From Halofilum ochraceum (lineage in GTDB: Bacteria; Pseudomonadota; Gammaproteobacteria; XJ16; Halofilaceae), in NCBI RefSeq assembly GCF_001614315.2, contig NZ_LVEG02000004.1, forward strand, positions 124,001 to 188,000: DNA of 64,000 nucleotides, written 5' to 3'. Within the stretch, counting starts at the first letter, position 1. Each line of letters begins with the position of its first letter. The position numbers were made by a program, and so were the translations under genes. Under the pieces are notes generated by a model. That model was not told the origin of the DNA. It saw only the letters and a program-made list of their open reading frames with translations, and ran no database searches. Shown here piece by piece: positions 26,926-36,407 of the stretch.

Positions 26926-28319
26926 TGCACGTCCATGTCCTCGGCATCTGCGGCACCTTCATGGGCGGGCTCGCGCAGCTCGCCGCGGCCCGCGGGGATC
27001 GCGTGACCGGTGCCGACAGCGGCGTGTACCCGCCGATGAGCGACCAGCTCGAGGCCGCGGGGATCGATCTGGTCGAGGGCTGGGATCCCGCCCAGCTGTC
27101 GCCGGCGCCCGATCTCGTCGTGGTCGGTAACGCGCTGAGCCGGGGCAACCCGGCCGTGGAGGCGGTGCTCGAGCGCGGACTCCCGTACACCTCGGGCCCG
27201 GCCTGGCTGCGCGAGCACGTGCTGCGCGATCGCCATGTGGTTGCCGTCGCGGGCACCCACGGCAAGACGACGACGGCGAGCATGGTGGCCCATGTCCTCG
27301 CCGAAGCGGGCCTGGAGCCGGGATTCCTCATTGGCGGCGTGCCCGCCGGTTTCGGTGTCTCGGCCCGCCTCGGGGAGGGGCGGCCGTTCGTGGTCGAGGC
27401 GGACGAGTACGACAGCGCCTTCTTCGACAAGCGCTCGAAATTCGTCCACTACGGGCCGCGAACCCTCGTACTCAATAATCTCGAGTTCGATCACGCGGAT
27501 ATCTTCGACGATCTGGCCGCGATCCAGCGTCAGTTCCATCATCTCGTGCGGACCGTGCCGGGCAACGGGCGGATCCTGAGCCATGCGGGCGATGCGGCCC
27601 TCGAAGCGGTGCTCGACCAGGGGTGCTGGACACCGGTCGAGCGGTTCGCGCCGGACACCTTCGAAGGGAGCGCTGACTGGCGGGCAGCGGACGTTACGGC
27701 CGACGGCAGTGGCTTTGATGTGCGCGGCCCCGATGGCGCGCGGGGGCGCGTCGAATGGTCCCTGCTTGGTCGCCACAATGTGGCCAACGGCCTCGCCGCC
27801 GTGGCGGCCGCGCGGCATGCGGGCGCGGACGTGGGTGCGGCATGCGCCGCATTGTCGGCTTTCGGCGGTGTGCGACGGCGTCTGGAAGTGCGGGGCACCC
27901 CGAACGGCATAACGGTCTATGACGATTTCGCGCACCACCCGACCGCGATCGCCACGACCCTGTCGGGGCTGCGGGCCCGGGTGGGCGGGGCGCGCATTAT
28001 CGCCGCCCTGGATCTCGCTTCGAATTCGATGCGAATGGGTGTCCATAGCGCCGGTCTGGCGGACGCGCTCGGGGCAGCCGACCGTGTCTATCTGCTGGCC
28101 TCGCGCCCGCTGGACTGGGATCCGCGCACCCTGGTGGAGAGCGATTCCGAGCGGGTCTCGATCTTCGAGTCCGCCGCGGCGCTGGCGGCGCGTATCGCCG
28201 CGGAGGCTTGTCCCGGTGATCATGTTCTGCTGATGAGCAACTCGGGCTTCGGGGGGCTGCCCGCGGCACTGCCGGAACAACTGGCAGGGCACGCGCGGGA
28301 AGGGGCCGATGGAGCCTGA
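26925..28319 (+). CDS. mpl: UDP-N-acetylmuramate:tripeptide ligase (murein recycling)
   Basis: Mur-ligase family enzyme that attaches recycled L-Ala-D-Glu-mDAP tripeptide to UDP-MurNAc in the cytoplasm. It has 464 residues. The N-terminal Rossmann part opens with GICGTFMGGLAQLA. The ATP loop is AGTHGKTTTASMV, a mid-domain VVEADEYDSAFFDKRSKFVH follows, and the C-terminal domain contains YDDFAHHPTAI. FFDKRSKF is typical of Mpl rather than MurC. It ties in with the murein enzymes elsewhere in the window (mltF, ampD). Confidence 0.94.
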   Translation: MHVHVLGICGTFMGGLAQLAAARGDRVTGADSGVYPPMSDQLEAAGIDLVEGWDPAQLSPAPDLVVVGNALSRGNPAVEAVLERGLPYTSGPAWLREHVLRDRHVVAVAGTHGKTTTASMVAHVLAEAGLEPGFLIGGVPAGFGVSARLGEGRPFVVEADEYDSAFFDKRSKFVHYGPRTLVLNNLEFDHADIFDDLAAIQRQFHHLVRTVPGNGRILSHAGDAALEAVLDQGCWTPVERFAPDTFEGSADWRAADVTADGSGFDVRGPDGARGRVEWSLLGRHNVANGLAAVAAARHAGADVGAACAALSAFGGVRRRLEVRGTPNGITVYDDFAHHPTAIATTLSGLRARVGGARIIAALDLASNSMRMGVHSAGLADALGAADRVYLLASRPLDWDPRTLVESDSERVSIFESAAALAARIAAEACPGDHVLLMSNSGFGGLPAALPEQLAGHAREGADGA

Positions 28320-28513
28320 AAACGCCGGGCAACCGGACCGATGCATGGCCCGGTTCGCTGCTACAGTACGCAGGCGGTCGCGCTCGCGGTACGTGAAGCG
28401 TTGATCGATCCCGCGCCCATGGAGACGCCATTGCCGTATTGCCGCATGCCTTCCCCGACGCCGTTGTCCCGGCCTGGTCCGCCCGCGATCCGGCGTGCCG
28501 CCAGGCGGAACGC

Positions 28514-29131
28514 ATGAGTGCGCCGCCCCGCATCGCCCTCGCGCTGACCGGCGCCTCCGGCGTGCAGTACGCCCTGCGCCTGCTGGGCTGTCTGCTCGAT
28601 GCCGGCTGCCACGTGTACCTGCTGGTATCGCGCCCGGCGCATGTCGTGATCGGCATGGATACCGATCTGAGCGTGCCCGGCCGCGCGGCCGACATGCAGC
28701 GATTTTTCGAGCAGCGCCATGCCGATGCCCCGGGCACGCTCGAGGTGCTCGGCATGGAGCAGTGGACCGCCCCGATCGCCTCCGGCTCCGGTGCGCCCAA
28801 TGCCATGGTGATCTGCCCCTGTACGACGGGGACGCTCGCCTCGGTGGCCGGCGGCCTGTGCACCAGCCTGCTCGAGCGGGCCGCGGACGTCGTGCTCAAG
28901 GAACGCCGGCGCCTGATCGTCATGCCGCGCGAGATGCCCTTCTCGGAGATCCATCTCGAGAACATGCTGCGCCTGGCGCGCATGGGTGCGGTCATCATGC
29001 CGCCCAATCCGGGGTTTTATAATCACCCGCAGAGCGTCGACGATCTCGTCGATTTCGTCGTCGCCCGTATCCTCGATCACCTGGACATCGAACAGACGTT
29101 GACGCCGCGCTGGGGCCTCGAACATGAGTGA
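28514..29131 (+). CDS. ubiX: flavin prenyltransferase UbiX
   Basis: Makes the prenylated FMN cofactor used by the decarboxylase UbiD in ubiquinone synthesis. It has 205 residues from ATG 28514 with GGCGGA upstream. The opening ALTGASGVQYALRLL binds flavin phosphate. CPCTTGTLASVAGGL and KERRRLIVMPREMPFSEIHL are the conserved substrate-site segments, and MPPNPGFYNHPQSVDDLVDF is the typical C-terminal stretch. It overlaps the LON-domain gene by 8 nt. Confidence 0.94.
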   Translation: MSAPPRIALALTGASGVQYALRLLGCLLDAGCHVYLLVSRPAHVVIGMDTDLSVPGRAADMQRFFEQRHADAPGTLEVLGMEQWTAPIASGSGAPNAMVICPCTTGTLASVAGGLCTSLLERAADVVLKERRRLIVMPREMPFSEIHLENMLRLARMGAVIMPPNPGFYNHPQSVDDLVDFVVARILDHLDIEQTLTPRWGLEHE

Positions 29132-29708
29132 CAACGCAATGATCGAGCGCCTGCCGCTGTTCCCGCTGTCCACCCCCGCGTTGCCGGGCGGGCGTCTGGC
29201 ACTGCGCGTGTTCGAGGCGCGCTATCTCGACATGATCAGTGAGTGCATGCGCAACGACAGCGGTTTCGGCATCTGCCTCATCCGCCGCGGCGGCGAGGCC
29301 GGCGAACCGGCCCTCCCGTACGGCACCGGTACCGAAGTGCGCATCATCGACTGGGATCGCCAGCCCGACGGCCTGCTCGGTATCACCGTCGAGGGCGTCC
29401 ACAAGATCCGCGTGCATGAACTCGCGGTGGAGCAGAATCAGCTGGTGGTCGGGCGCGCCGAACGCCTCCCGCCCGAGCCCGCCGAGCCGGTACCGGAGCG
29501 CTTCGCGCCGCTGGTGCAGATCCTCGGCCAGCTCCTGCGCCAGCTCGAAGGCATCATCCAGTACGACGATCCTCAGTGGGACGACGCCGCCTGGGTGGGC
29601 GGGCGCCTGACGGAGTTGCTGCCGCTCAACGACCGGGTGCGCCAGTATCTGATCGAACTCGACAACCCGACCGCGCGGCTGGAGGAGTTGCGGCAGGCGC
29701 TGAAGTAG
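29124..29708 (+). CDS. LON N-terminal substrate-binding-domain protein
   Basis: A 194-residue stand-alone homologue of the N-terminal (PUA-like) domain of Lon protease, without ATPase or protease parts. The start LPLFPLSTPALPGGRLALRV and FEARYLDMISECMRNDSGFG are family hallmarks, and the last 50 residues form a helical tail. Such proteins are common near ubiX-like and metabolic genes in proteobacteria but their function is unclear. It overlaps ubiX by 8 nt and is followed by a large extragenic repeat. Confidence 0.88.
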   Translation: MSDNAMIERLPLFPLSTPALPGGRLALRVFEARYLDMISECMRNDSGFGICLIRRGGEAGEPALPYGTGTEVRIIDWDRQPDGLLGITVEGVHKIRVHELAVEQNQLVVGRAERLPPEPAEPVPERFAPLVQILGQLLRQLEGIIQYDDPQWDDAAWVGGRLTELLPLNDRVRQYLIELDNPTARLEELRQALK

Positions 29709-29725
29709 GTGCCACGTCTGACGCA

Positions 29726-30000
29726 CGTCCGATGGTTCTCGCCAAGGCGCGGAGGTCGCCAAGGGGCGCAAAGAGAAACCAGGACTGTAGGAGCGGGCTT
29801 GGCCGCGAACCGCCCGGCATGTGTACCGAGCATGTCTGCGGCCCGCGCGTCCCGGGGAGGGATGTGTATGTTGCCCCGAGGGTCCGATCGGACGACCGGT
29901 GGCGTGGACAGCGGTTCGCGGGCAAGCCCGCTCCTACAGGCGCCGTGTTTTCTTCGCGTCCCCTGGCGAGCCTGACGTCCCGGCGAGAACCAGACGGACG
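29726..30000. repeat. composite inverted extragenic repeat B (LON-trx interval)
   Basis: The 393-bp gap holds no gene but a long imperfect inverted repeat with arms 29726-29812 and about 29912-30000. The outer part of each arm carries CTCGCCAAGG-like sequence related to repeat A. The inner part is TGTAGGAGCGGGCTTG followed by a CCGCGAA-like end, which resembles the REP-type palindromes known from pseudomonads. The two arms flank about 100 bp of unrelated sequence. Confidence 0.8.
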
Positions 30001-30056
30001 GGCGTCGGATCGGAAGGGGTTGAACTCGGGCGGCTTGCCCTTATCTAAGGGGCAGA

Positions 30057-30077
30057 GGCGCCCGGGGGCGCCATTTT
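30057..30077 (+). terminator. intrinsic terminator upstream of the thioredoxin gene
   Basis: A perfect stem, GGCGCCC with GGGCGCC around GG, is followed by ATTTTT. It lies 25 bp before the thioredoxin start and should stop transcripts from ubiX and the LON-domain gene, unless it is part of the thioredoxin leader. Confidence 0.65.
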
Positions 30078-30101
30078 TGTCATCGCATACCGGAGCCCGC
30101 A

Positions 30102-30494
30102 ATGGCCGTCGTCGATCTCACGCAGGACAATTTCGAAGCCACCATCAACGACAACGACATCGTACTGCTCGATTTCTGGGCCGAATGGTGTGGCCCCTGC
30201 AAACAGTTCGGGCCGGTCTACGAGAAGGTCGCCGAGAACCACCCCGACATCGTGTTCGGCAAGGTCGACATCCAGCAGGAGGAATCGATCGCCCAGATGT
30301 TCGGCATCCGCTCGATCCCGACGCTCGCGATCTTCCGTGAACAGCAACTGATCATGCTCGAAGCCGGCGCCATGCCCGAGTCCACCCTCGAACAGGCCAT
30401 CGACACCGTCCGCAATCTCGACATGGACGAAGTCCGCGCCGACCTGAAGAAGCGCGCCGAGGAAGCCAGGGAGCAGGAGCAGGCGAACGGGTAA
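30102..30494 (+). CDS. thioredoxin-family protein
   Basis: A cytoplasmic 130-residue thioredoxin. The active site EWCGPCK places the redox cysteines at 30 and 33. FGIRSIPTLAIF supplies the cis-proline. The last 30 residues, rich in E, K, R and A, form a charged helix beyond the usual 108-residue fold. The N terminus has no signal peptide. It is monocistronic: an intrinsic terminator precedes it and repeat D plus convergent argA follow. It resembles the variant thioredoxins (TrxA-like, about 125-145 residues) more than the main TrxA. Confidence 0.88.
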   Translation: MAVVDLTQDNFEATINDNDIVLLDFWAEWCGPCKQFGPVYEKVAENHPDIVFGKVDIQQEESIAQMFGIRSIPTLAIFREQQLIMLEAGAMPESTLEQAIDTVRNLDMDEVRADLKKRAEEAREQEQANG

Positions 30495-30510
30495 GGCCCC
30501 GGCTACATAG

Positions 30511-30634
30511 GCCGGCTTTGCGCGGTCCGCGGCGTCGTCACTACCCCGGGATCTGTCACCGCGCAATGCCGGCATTCCCCGGCGGCGAATGCCGGTGTAC
30601 ATCTGAAGTTTCAGGGGCGCCGGGCAAAGCCGGC
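30511..30634. repeat. inverted extragenic repeat D (trx-argA interval)
   Basis: GCCGGCTTTGC at 30511-30521 is inverted at 30624-30634 as GCAAAGCCGGC. A smaller nested pair with an ATGCCGGCATT-like core lies around 30570-30595. It has the same outer-arm/inner-hairpin plan as repeats A to C but a different sequence. Confidence 0.55.
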
Positions 30635-30646
30635 CCACACTGCCAT

Positions 30647-30674
30647 CTTGGCCCTTGGCCCTTGGCCCTTGGCC
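30647..30674. repeat. tandem heptamer repeat, 4 copies of CTTGGCC
   Basis: Four perfect copies of CTTGGCC, then a degenerate fifth (CTCAGCC) that includes the argA stop codon complement at 30676-30678. A simple-sequence tract of this kind can change copy number by slippage, here without touching the argA reading frame. Confidence 0.8.
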
Positions 30675-30675
30675 C

Positions 30676-31995
30676 TCAGCCCAGCGTTTTCACGAACACC
30701 TTCGAGTTCCGCTGCCAGTTGTAGAGCGCCTGGCGTTCGTCCGGCAGCGTGTCGACATCGCCCGGTTCGTAGCCGCGTTCGCGGAACCAGTGCATGGTGC
30801 GCGTCGACAGCACGAACACCCGCTGCAGGCCCCGCTCGGCGGCGTGCTGCTCGATCCAGTCGAGGACCTGGCGGCCGCGCCCGCCGCCCCGGTAGTCGTC
30901 GTGCACGGCGACGCAGGCGACTTCGGCGCTGACGCCGTCGGGCTGCGGGTAGAGCGCGGCGCAGGCGATGATGGTGCCGTCGCGTTCGATGACGATGAAA
31001 TGATCGATCTCGAGCTCCAGCTGCTCGCGTGAACGGCGCACGAGCGCGCCCTCGGCCTCGAGCGGTTCGATCAGGTCGAGGATGCCGCCGACGTCTTCCA
31101 CGCGGGCCTGACGCAGGCCCTCGTAGGTCTCCGCGGTGACCAGCGTGCCGGTGCCATCGCGGGTATAGAGCTCGGCGAGCAGGGCGCCGTCGCCGCGCGC
31201 GACCAGGTGGACGCGCCGTACGCCGCGGCGCACCGCCGTCGCGGCGCTGGCCAGGTGACGGCCGACCTCGGCCGACAGCGCATCGTCGGCGAAGTAGCTG
31301 TCGGCCCCGGCCGGTGTCAGGCGCGAGACCACATCACCGTGTTCGTCGGTTACGCCGGCCTCCTCCATCAGGAACAGCAGCTTCTCCGCGCGCAGCGCCA
31401 CCGCGACTTCGGTGGCGATGTCCTCGGCGTGCAGGTTGAAGATCTCGCCGGTGGCGGAGTAGCCCAGCGGCGAGAGCAGGACGATCTCGCCGCGATCGAG
31501 GGCGCCCGTGATCGCCTCGCCGTCGACCCGCCGGACGACGCCCGTGTGCTGATGATCCACGCCCTCATGCACGCCCCACGGGCGTGCCGTCACGTAGTTG
31601 CCGCCGGTGACGCGGATACCGGCCCCCGCCATGGGCGTGTTCGGCAGCCCGGTCGACAGGGTGGCCTCGATCTCGTAACGCACCCGGCCGGTCGCCTCGC
31701 ACACGAGTGGCAGGTCGGCCTCGGCCGTGATGCGCAGACCGCCATGATAGTGCGGCTCGATACCCGCGGTCGCGAGACGGCGCTCGATCTGCGGGCGGGC
31801 ACCGTGGACCAGCACCAGGCGCACGCCAAGCCGGGCCAGCAGCGCGATGTCGTGGATCAGGGCGGTAAAGTCGGTTTCCTCGACCGCCTCGCCGCCGAAG
31901 GCGAGCACGAAGGTACGTCCACGGTGGGCATGGATGTACGGGGAGGCGTTGCGGAACCACGCGAGGTGGCCGTTGGGGTCGGCGCTGTCGTTCAT
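30676..31995 (-). CDS. argA: amino-acid N-acetyltransferase (N-acetylglutamate synthase)
   Basis: First enzyme of arginine synthesis, acetylating glutamate with acetyl-CoA. It has 439 residues from ATG 31995. The N-terminal amino-acid-kinase-like domain (about 25-275), which binds the feedback inhibitor arginine, contains VLVHGARPQIE and VTGGNYVTARPWG. The C-terminal GNAT domain (about 295-435) has CVAVHDDYRGGGRGRQVLDW as the acetyl-CoA loop. Normal two-domain ArgA of gammaproteobacteria. The start overlaps the stop of the upstream periplasmic-protein gene (ATGA). Confidence 0.95.
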   Translation of the reverse strand: MNDSADPNGHLAWFRNASPYIHAHRGRTFVLAFGGEAVEETDFTALIHDIALLARLGVRLVLVHGARPQIERRLATAGIEPHYHGGLRITAEADLPLVCEATGRVRYEIEATLSTGLPNTPMAGAGIRVTGGNYVTARPWGVHEGVDHQHTGVVRRVDGEAITGALDRGEIVLLSPLGYSATGEIFNLHAEDIATEVAVALRAEKLLFLMEEAGVTDEHGDVVSRLTPAGADSYFADDALSAEVGRHLASAATAVRRGVRRVHLVARGDGALLAELYTRDGTGTLVTAETYEGLRQARVEDVGGILDLIEPLEAEGALVRRSREQLELEIDHFIVIERDGTIIACAALYPQPDGVSAEVACVAVHDDYRGGGRGRQVLDWIEQHAAERGLQRVFVLSTRTMHWFRERGYEPGDVDTLPDERQALYNWQRNSKVFVKTLG

Positions 31996-33203
31996 TGCTC
32001 GGGCTGGCCCTGGTGGTCGGCCGGCGCATTGTAACCGATCGCCGGGGCCGGCTCCGTTGCCGGGTCGGCGTGATCGAGCCGCGCTTCGATGAAGGTCCGG
32101 CAGCCGTCGAGCAGGTGCTCGCGTGGAGGCTGTGCAGCGGGAGACGCGAGCAGCCGCTCCAGCGTGGCCAGCCGCTCCGTCCCGGCCTCGCCGGACCAGC
32201 GCAGGGCGCAGAACTGGAGCGCCCGGTCCTTGAAAGCGGGCAGGGTGTTGTAGTCGGCGCCGGGCGGGCCATCGCGGCCGGGGAGCAGGCGCGATGCACC
32301 GAGCTGGCCCTGGAAGCGGTAGAACGGGTCGGTCTGCGGGAGGAAATGCAGTGCGTAATCGACTTCCCGCCCGCCAGTGACGACGTCGTGGCTGGCCGTC
32401 CACGGGGCATCGCCGTTGCCGCTCGCCAGCCAGCGCAGATTGTCCGGTTCGAGGAAGCGCACGACCCGGTGGCGCGTTGGCTCGGCACGCCAGGGATACA
32501 GTTCGTTTGACCGCCGCGCGGCTGCGATGCGCGGGCGGCCGTACTCGGGGGCATCCAGGTCGCGGCCGTACCAGTACGCCCGCACGGTGTTGTGCTGTTG
32601 GAGGATCAGGCCAAGCGGTATCTGCCCGGGACCGAGCACGAGGGTCGCCGCGGTGTAGTGATCGAGCTGATGCCAGTCGTCCGGATCGCCGACCGCGTGT
32701 GCGAGCAGGGACTGCCAGAACGGGATCTCGGCCGGCAGGCCGGACGTCCGGAACACGAAGTGCCAGGTGAGGAAAACCAGTTCGCCGATCGGTTCCAGTC
32801 GTGCCCGGTCGATACGTCCATACGCCACCGGACGCGGGTCCGGGTTTGCCGGCGGATCATGCGTAAAACGGGCCCGCGGATCGTTGGCATGCCGCGCCAG
32901 CAGGGCCCGATCGACGGCCTGCCATTGCCGCTCACCGACGGTCAGCGTCCCGTGAGTGACGTAATCGCGATAGAAATCGATCGGCCCCGGATGGTCCGCC
33001 GGGACCTTCAGTACCGGGCGATACCGCTGCAACAGCCTTCGCTCGGCCGGCCCCGGGCGCTGCGGGTCGGGCGGATTCGCCTCGAACCAGGTCTGGAAGC
33101 CCGGGCGCTGCGCGAAGGACTCGGCGTGCGCGCTGGCCGCTGACAACAGGCTCATGATGAGCAGGATCCATGCGCTCCGGAGGCAGTGTCCGGGCACAGG
33201 CAT
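31992..33203 (-). CDS. secreted protein of unknown function, translationally coupled to argA
   Basis: A 403-residue protein with a Sec signal peptide (residues 1-28, ending SAASAHAES), so probably periplasmic. The start ATG 33203 has GGAGG directly upstream; ATG 33233 is an alternative. The body contains HPGPIDFYRDYVTHG, FLTWHFVFRTSGLPAEIPFW, DWHQLDHYTAATLVL and LILQQHNTVRAYWYGRDL, with many aromatic and histidine residues that could bind metal or sugar. I recognise no family. It sits between argE and argA and overlaps argA by 4 nt, an odd place for an exported protein. Confidence 0.8.
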   Translation of the reverse strand: MPVPGHCLRSAWILLIMSLLSAASAHAESFAQRPGFQTWFEANPPDPQRPGPAERRLLQRYRPVLKVPADHPGPIDFYRDYVTHGTLTVGERQWQAVDRALLARHANDPRARFTHDPPANPDPRPVAYGRIDRARLEPIGELVFLTWHFVFRTSGLPAEIPFWQSLLAHAVGDPDDWHQLDHYTAATLVLGPGQIPLGLILQQHNTVRAYWYGRDLDAPEYGRPRIAAARRSNELYPWRAEPTRHRVVRFLEPDNLRWLASGNGDAPWTASHDVVTGGREVDYALHFLPQTDPFYRFQGQLGASRLLPGRDGPPGADYNTLPAFKDRALQFCALRWSGEAGTERLATLERLLASPAAQPPREHLLDGCRTFIEARLDHADPATEPAPAIGYNAPADHQGQPEQ

Positions 33204-33288
33204 CCCGCCTCCGTCTATATGCTGGTGGGCCATACGGGTTTCACGCACCGCCTGCGGGGCATGCTGGCCACTTCCGCGGACCGCGGGT

Positions 33289-34482
33289 TCAGCCCGCTTG
33301 CCGGGTTCTGGTCGTGTCGGCATCCCCGCAGAAGCGGCCGATCAGCCCGCCGAGCAGTTCCACGCCCGCGTCGAGCTGTTCAAGCGCGACGAACTCGTCC
33401 GGCTGGTGGGCCTGGGCGATGCTCCCGGGCCCGAGGATCACCACGTCCATGCCGGCCCGCTGGTAGAACGCGGCCTCGGTCCCGAAGGCCACGGCGCGCG
33501 CGGTCTCGCCCGTCAGGTCCTCCGCCGCGCGCACGATCGGCGCGTCCGCTGCCGTCTCGGCCGGCGGTGTGCCGGTGAACAGGGTTTCGAAGTGGACGTC
33601 GAGCCCTGTGTCGGCGACGGCCGCGCGGATGCGGTCGCGGACGGCCTGACGCTGCTCATCGAGATCCATGTCCGGCAGGATGCGCAGATCGTAGGACAGC
33701 GCGCATTCGCCGCAGATCCGGTTCGGGTTGTCGCCGCCGTGTATGGCGCCGAGGTTGAGTGTCGGGCCGGGGACCCGGAACGCGTCGTTGCGATGCTTCG
33801 CGGCGAGTTCCGCGCGCAGTTCGTACAGCGCGCTCATGACCGTGTGCATGCCGTCGATCGCGCTGTTGCCGTAAGCCGGATCACTCGAGTGGCCGGCACA
33901 CCCGACCAGGCGGACCCGGTCGAAGAAAATGCCTTTGTGCATGCGGACCGGTTTGAGCATCGTGGGCTCACCGATCACGGCCGCCTCGGCCTCCAGTACG
34001 CCGCCGGCCGCCAGCGCGCGGGCGCCGGACATGGTGGTCTCCTCGTCCGCGGTCACCACCAGGTGCAGCGGCCGCGCCGGTTGCGATGGCGCGAACCGGC
34101 GCGCCGCCTCCACCGACAGCGCGAGGAAGGATTTCATGTCGCAACTGCCCAGACCGTAAAGCCGACCATCGCGCTCGGTGGCGCGGAACGGGTCGATGGT
34201 CCAGCGATGCGCATCCCACGGCACCGTATCGGCATGGCCGCCCAGGACCAGCCCGCCCGGCCCTTCACCGAGGGTCGCGACGAGGTTGTATTTGTCCTTC
34301 TCGCCCCGGACCTCGAACAGCTCCGTGCGGAAACCGAGGCCCTCCGCCCACTCGGCGATCAGGTCGATGACCGGCCGGTTGCTGTGATCGAGGTTCGGGT
34401 CGGCCGAACTGCTGACGGTGTCGCAGGCGATCAGCCGCTCGATCATCGAGCGCAGCGACGGACAGTTGCCGTTCGCGGTCAT
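33289..34482 (-). CDS. argE: acetylornithine deacetylase
   Basis: Zinc-dependent M20-family amidohydrolase removing acetate from N-acetylornithine to give ornithine, 397 residues from ATG 34482. [10 protein letters not shown] provides the first metal histidine and aspartate. [27 protein letters not shown] (with the catalytic and metal glutamates) and the C-terminal [14 protein letters not shown] are the expected ArgE motifs. The gene is coupled to ilvD by an ATGA overlap. Together with argA, argD and argF the window covers most of the linear arginine route. Confidence 0.94.
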   Translation of the reverse strand: MTANGNCPSLRSMIERLIACDTVSSSADPNLDHSNRPVIDLIAEWAEGLGFRTELFEVRGEKDKYNLVATLGEGPGGLVLGGHADTVPWDAHRWTIDPFRATERDGRLYGLGSCDMKSFLALSVEAARRFAPSQPARPLHLVVTADEETTMSGARALAAGGVLEAEAAVIGEPTMLKPVRMHKGIFFDRVRLVGCAGHSSDPAYGNSAIDGMHTVMSALYELRAELAAKHRNDAFRVPGPTLNLGAIHGGDNPNRICGECALSYDLRILPDMDLDEQRQAVRDRIRAAVADTGLDVHFETLFTGTPPAETAADAPIVRAAEDLTGETARAVAFGTEAAFYQRAGMDVVILGPGSIAQAHQPDEFVALEQLDAGVELLGGLIGRFCGDADTTRTRQAG

Positions 34483-36188
34483 TCGTCGGCGTCCGTGACC
34501 GCGCCGAGCGAGGCCGAGTTGACCAGCTTGGCGTACTTCGCCAGTACACCGCGCCGGTACTTCGGCCGCGGCGGCGTCCACTCCTTCAGGCGCGCCTTGA
34601 GTTCCTTCTGCGTGATGTGGAGCTTTATCTCGTTGGTCTCGGCATCGATCGTGATCGTGTCGCCGTTTTTTACCGCCGCGATGGGGCCGCCGACTGCCGC
34701 TTCCGGCGTGATGTGGCCGACCACGAAGCCGTGACTGCCGCCGGAGAAGCGCCCGTCGGTGATCAGGGCAACGTCGTTGCCGAGGCCGCGGCCCATGATG
34801 GCCGAGGTCGGCGAGAGCATCTCGCGCATGCCCGGGCCGCCGACCGGCCCCTCGTCGCGGATGACGACGACGTCGCCGGCTTTCACCTTGCCGTCGAGGA
34901 TGCCGCGCAGCGCCTTCTCCTCGGAGCGATAGACCTTCGCCCGGCCGGAGAAACGCGTGCCCTCCTTGCCGGTGATTTTCGCGACCGCGCCGTCGGGTGC
35001 CAAGTTGCCGTACAGGATGCGCAGGTGGCTGTCCTTCTTGTGCGGATGGTCGAAGTCGGCGATCACTTCCTGGCCTTCCGGATACGGCTGCACGTCCGCG
35101 AGATTTTCCGCGAGCGTTTTTCCGGTCACGGTCAGGCAGTCGCCGTGCAGCAGGCCGCGGTCGAGAAGCATCTTCATCAGTGGCTGGATGCCGCCGATGC
35201 GGATCAGGTCGGTCATCATGAAACGGCCGCTCGGGCGCAGGTCGGCCAGCACCGGCACCTTCTTGCCGATCCGTGTGAACTCGTCGATCTTGAGGTTCAC
35301 GCCCGCCGCGTGCGCCATCGCCAGCAGGTGCAGCACGGCGTTGGTGGAACCGCCGAGCGCGATCACGACGGTGATCGCGTTGCGGAACGCGTTCTTCGTC
35401 ATGATGTCGCGCGGGCGGATATCGTTTTTGATGAGCTCAAGCACGGCCGCGCCGGCGCGCCGGCAGTCCGCTTTCTTGTCCTCGGAGATCGCCGCCTGCG
35501 CGGAGCTCTCGGGCAGGGACATGCCCAGCGCCTCGATCGCCGAGGCCATGGTGTTCGCGGTGTACATGCCGCCGCAGGAGCCGGCGCCCGGAATGGCGCA
35601 CTTCTCGACCTCGAGGCGCTCGTCCGAGGTGATCTGGCCCTTGGCCTCCTGGCCGACCGACTCGAACACCGAGACGACGTCCACGTCCTTGTTCTTGTAA
35701 CAGCCCGGCATGATGGTGCCGCCGTAGACGAAGATAGCCGGCCGGTTCATGCGCGCCAGGCCGATCATGCAGCCGGGCATGTTCTTGTCGCAGCCGCCGA
35801 TGGCGACCAGGCCGTCGAAGCCCTCGCAGCCGGTGACGGTCTCGATCGAGTCGGCGATCACCTCGCGCGAGACGAGCGAGTACTTCATGCCCTCGGTGCC
35901 CATCGAGATGCCGTCGGACACGGAGATCGTGTTGAACAGTACGCCCTTCGCACCGGCCTCGTCGGCGCCTTCGACCGCGGCATCCGCCAGGCCGTCGATA
36001 TGCATGTTGCACGGCGTCATCATGCCCCAGGTGGAGGCGATGCCGATCTGCGGTTTCTCGAAATCGTCCTCGCTGAACCCGACGGCGCGCAGCATGGCGC
36101 GGCTGGCGGCCCGCTCGGGGCCATCGACCACGATCGACGAAAAACGCCTCGGATCGGCGTTGCGGCGCGTTTTTTTCTGCTGAGCCAT
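34479..36188 (-). CDS. ilvD: dihydroxy-acid dehydratase
   Basis: Iron-sulfur dehydratase of isoleucine and valine synthesis, acting on 2,3-dihydroxy acids in the cytoplasm. It has 569 residues from ATG 36188; longer readings run into non-coding sequence. Cluster cysteines lie in [17 protein letters not shown] and [14 protein letters not shown], as in the 2Fe-2S type. The C-terminal [19 protein letters not shown] and [13 protein letters not shown] are intact. First gene of the ilvD-argE minus-strand unit; divergent from livG across 219 bp. Confidence 0.95.
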   Translation of the reverse strand: MAQQKKTRRNADPRRFSSIVVDGPERAASRAMLRAVGFSEDDFEKPQIGIASTWGMMTPCNMHIDGLADAAVEGADEAGAKGVLFNTISVSDGISMGTEGMKYSLVSREVIADSIETVTGCEGFDGLVAIGGCDKNMPGCMIGLARMNRPAIFVYGGTIMPGCYKNKDVDVVSVFESVGQEAKGQITSDERLEVEKCAIPGAGSCGGMYTANTMASAIEALGMSLPESSAQAAISEDKKADCRRAGAAVLELIKNDIRPRDIMTKNAFRNAITVVIALGGSTNAVLHLLAMAHAAGVNLKIDEFTRIGKKVPVLADLRPSGRFMMTDLIRIGGIQPLMKMLLDRGLLHGDCLTVTGKTLAENLADVQPYPEGQEVIADFDHPHKKDSHLRILYGNLAPDGAVAKITGKEGTRFSGRAKVYRSEEKALRGILDGKVKAGDVVVIRDEGPVGGPGMREMLSPTSAIMGRGLGNDVALITDGRFSGGSHGFVVGHITPEAAVGGPIAAVKNGDTITIDAETNEIKLHITQKELKARLKEWTPPRPKYRRGVLAKYAKLVNSASLGAVTDADE

Positions 36189-36407
36189 CGGTACTCCCGG
36201 GAACCTGGCGAAGGGGGAACGGAAAAACCCGTCAAGGGTAGTGGGGGGCTTTCGCGCGCGCAAGGATATCCCATCGGCCGCGCCGCCGGGGTGGTGGCAG
36301 GGGGATGAGGACCGGGGAACCATTTAGTATGATGATCCCGCACCCGATTGCCGGGGTCGGTGGGCACGGTCTATGCCCGTCGGACTGACTCGGGGGAGGT
36401 GTTGTTC

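Noticed and set aside
34617-36308. Plus-strand frame of 563 codons opposite ilvD
   Set aside because: Antisense shadow; ilvD on the minus strand has all iron-sulfur motifs.
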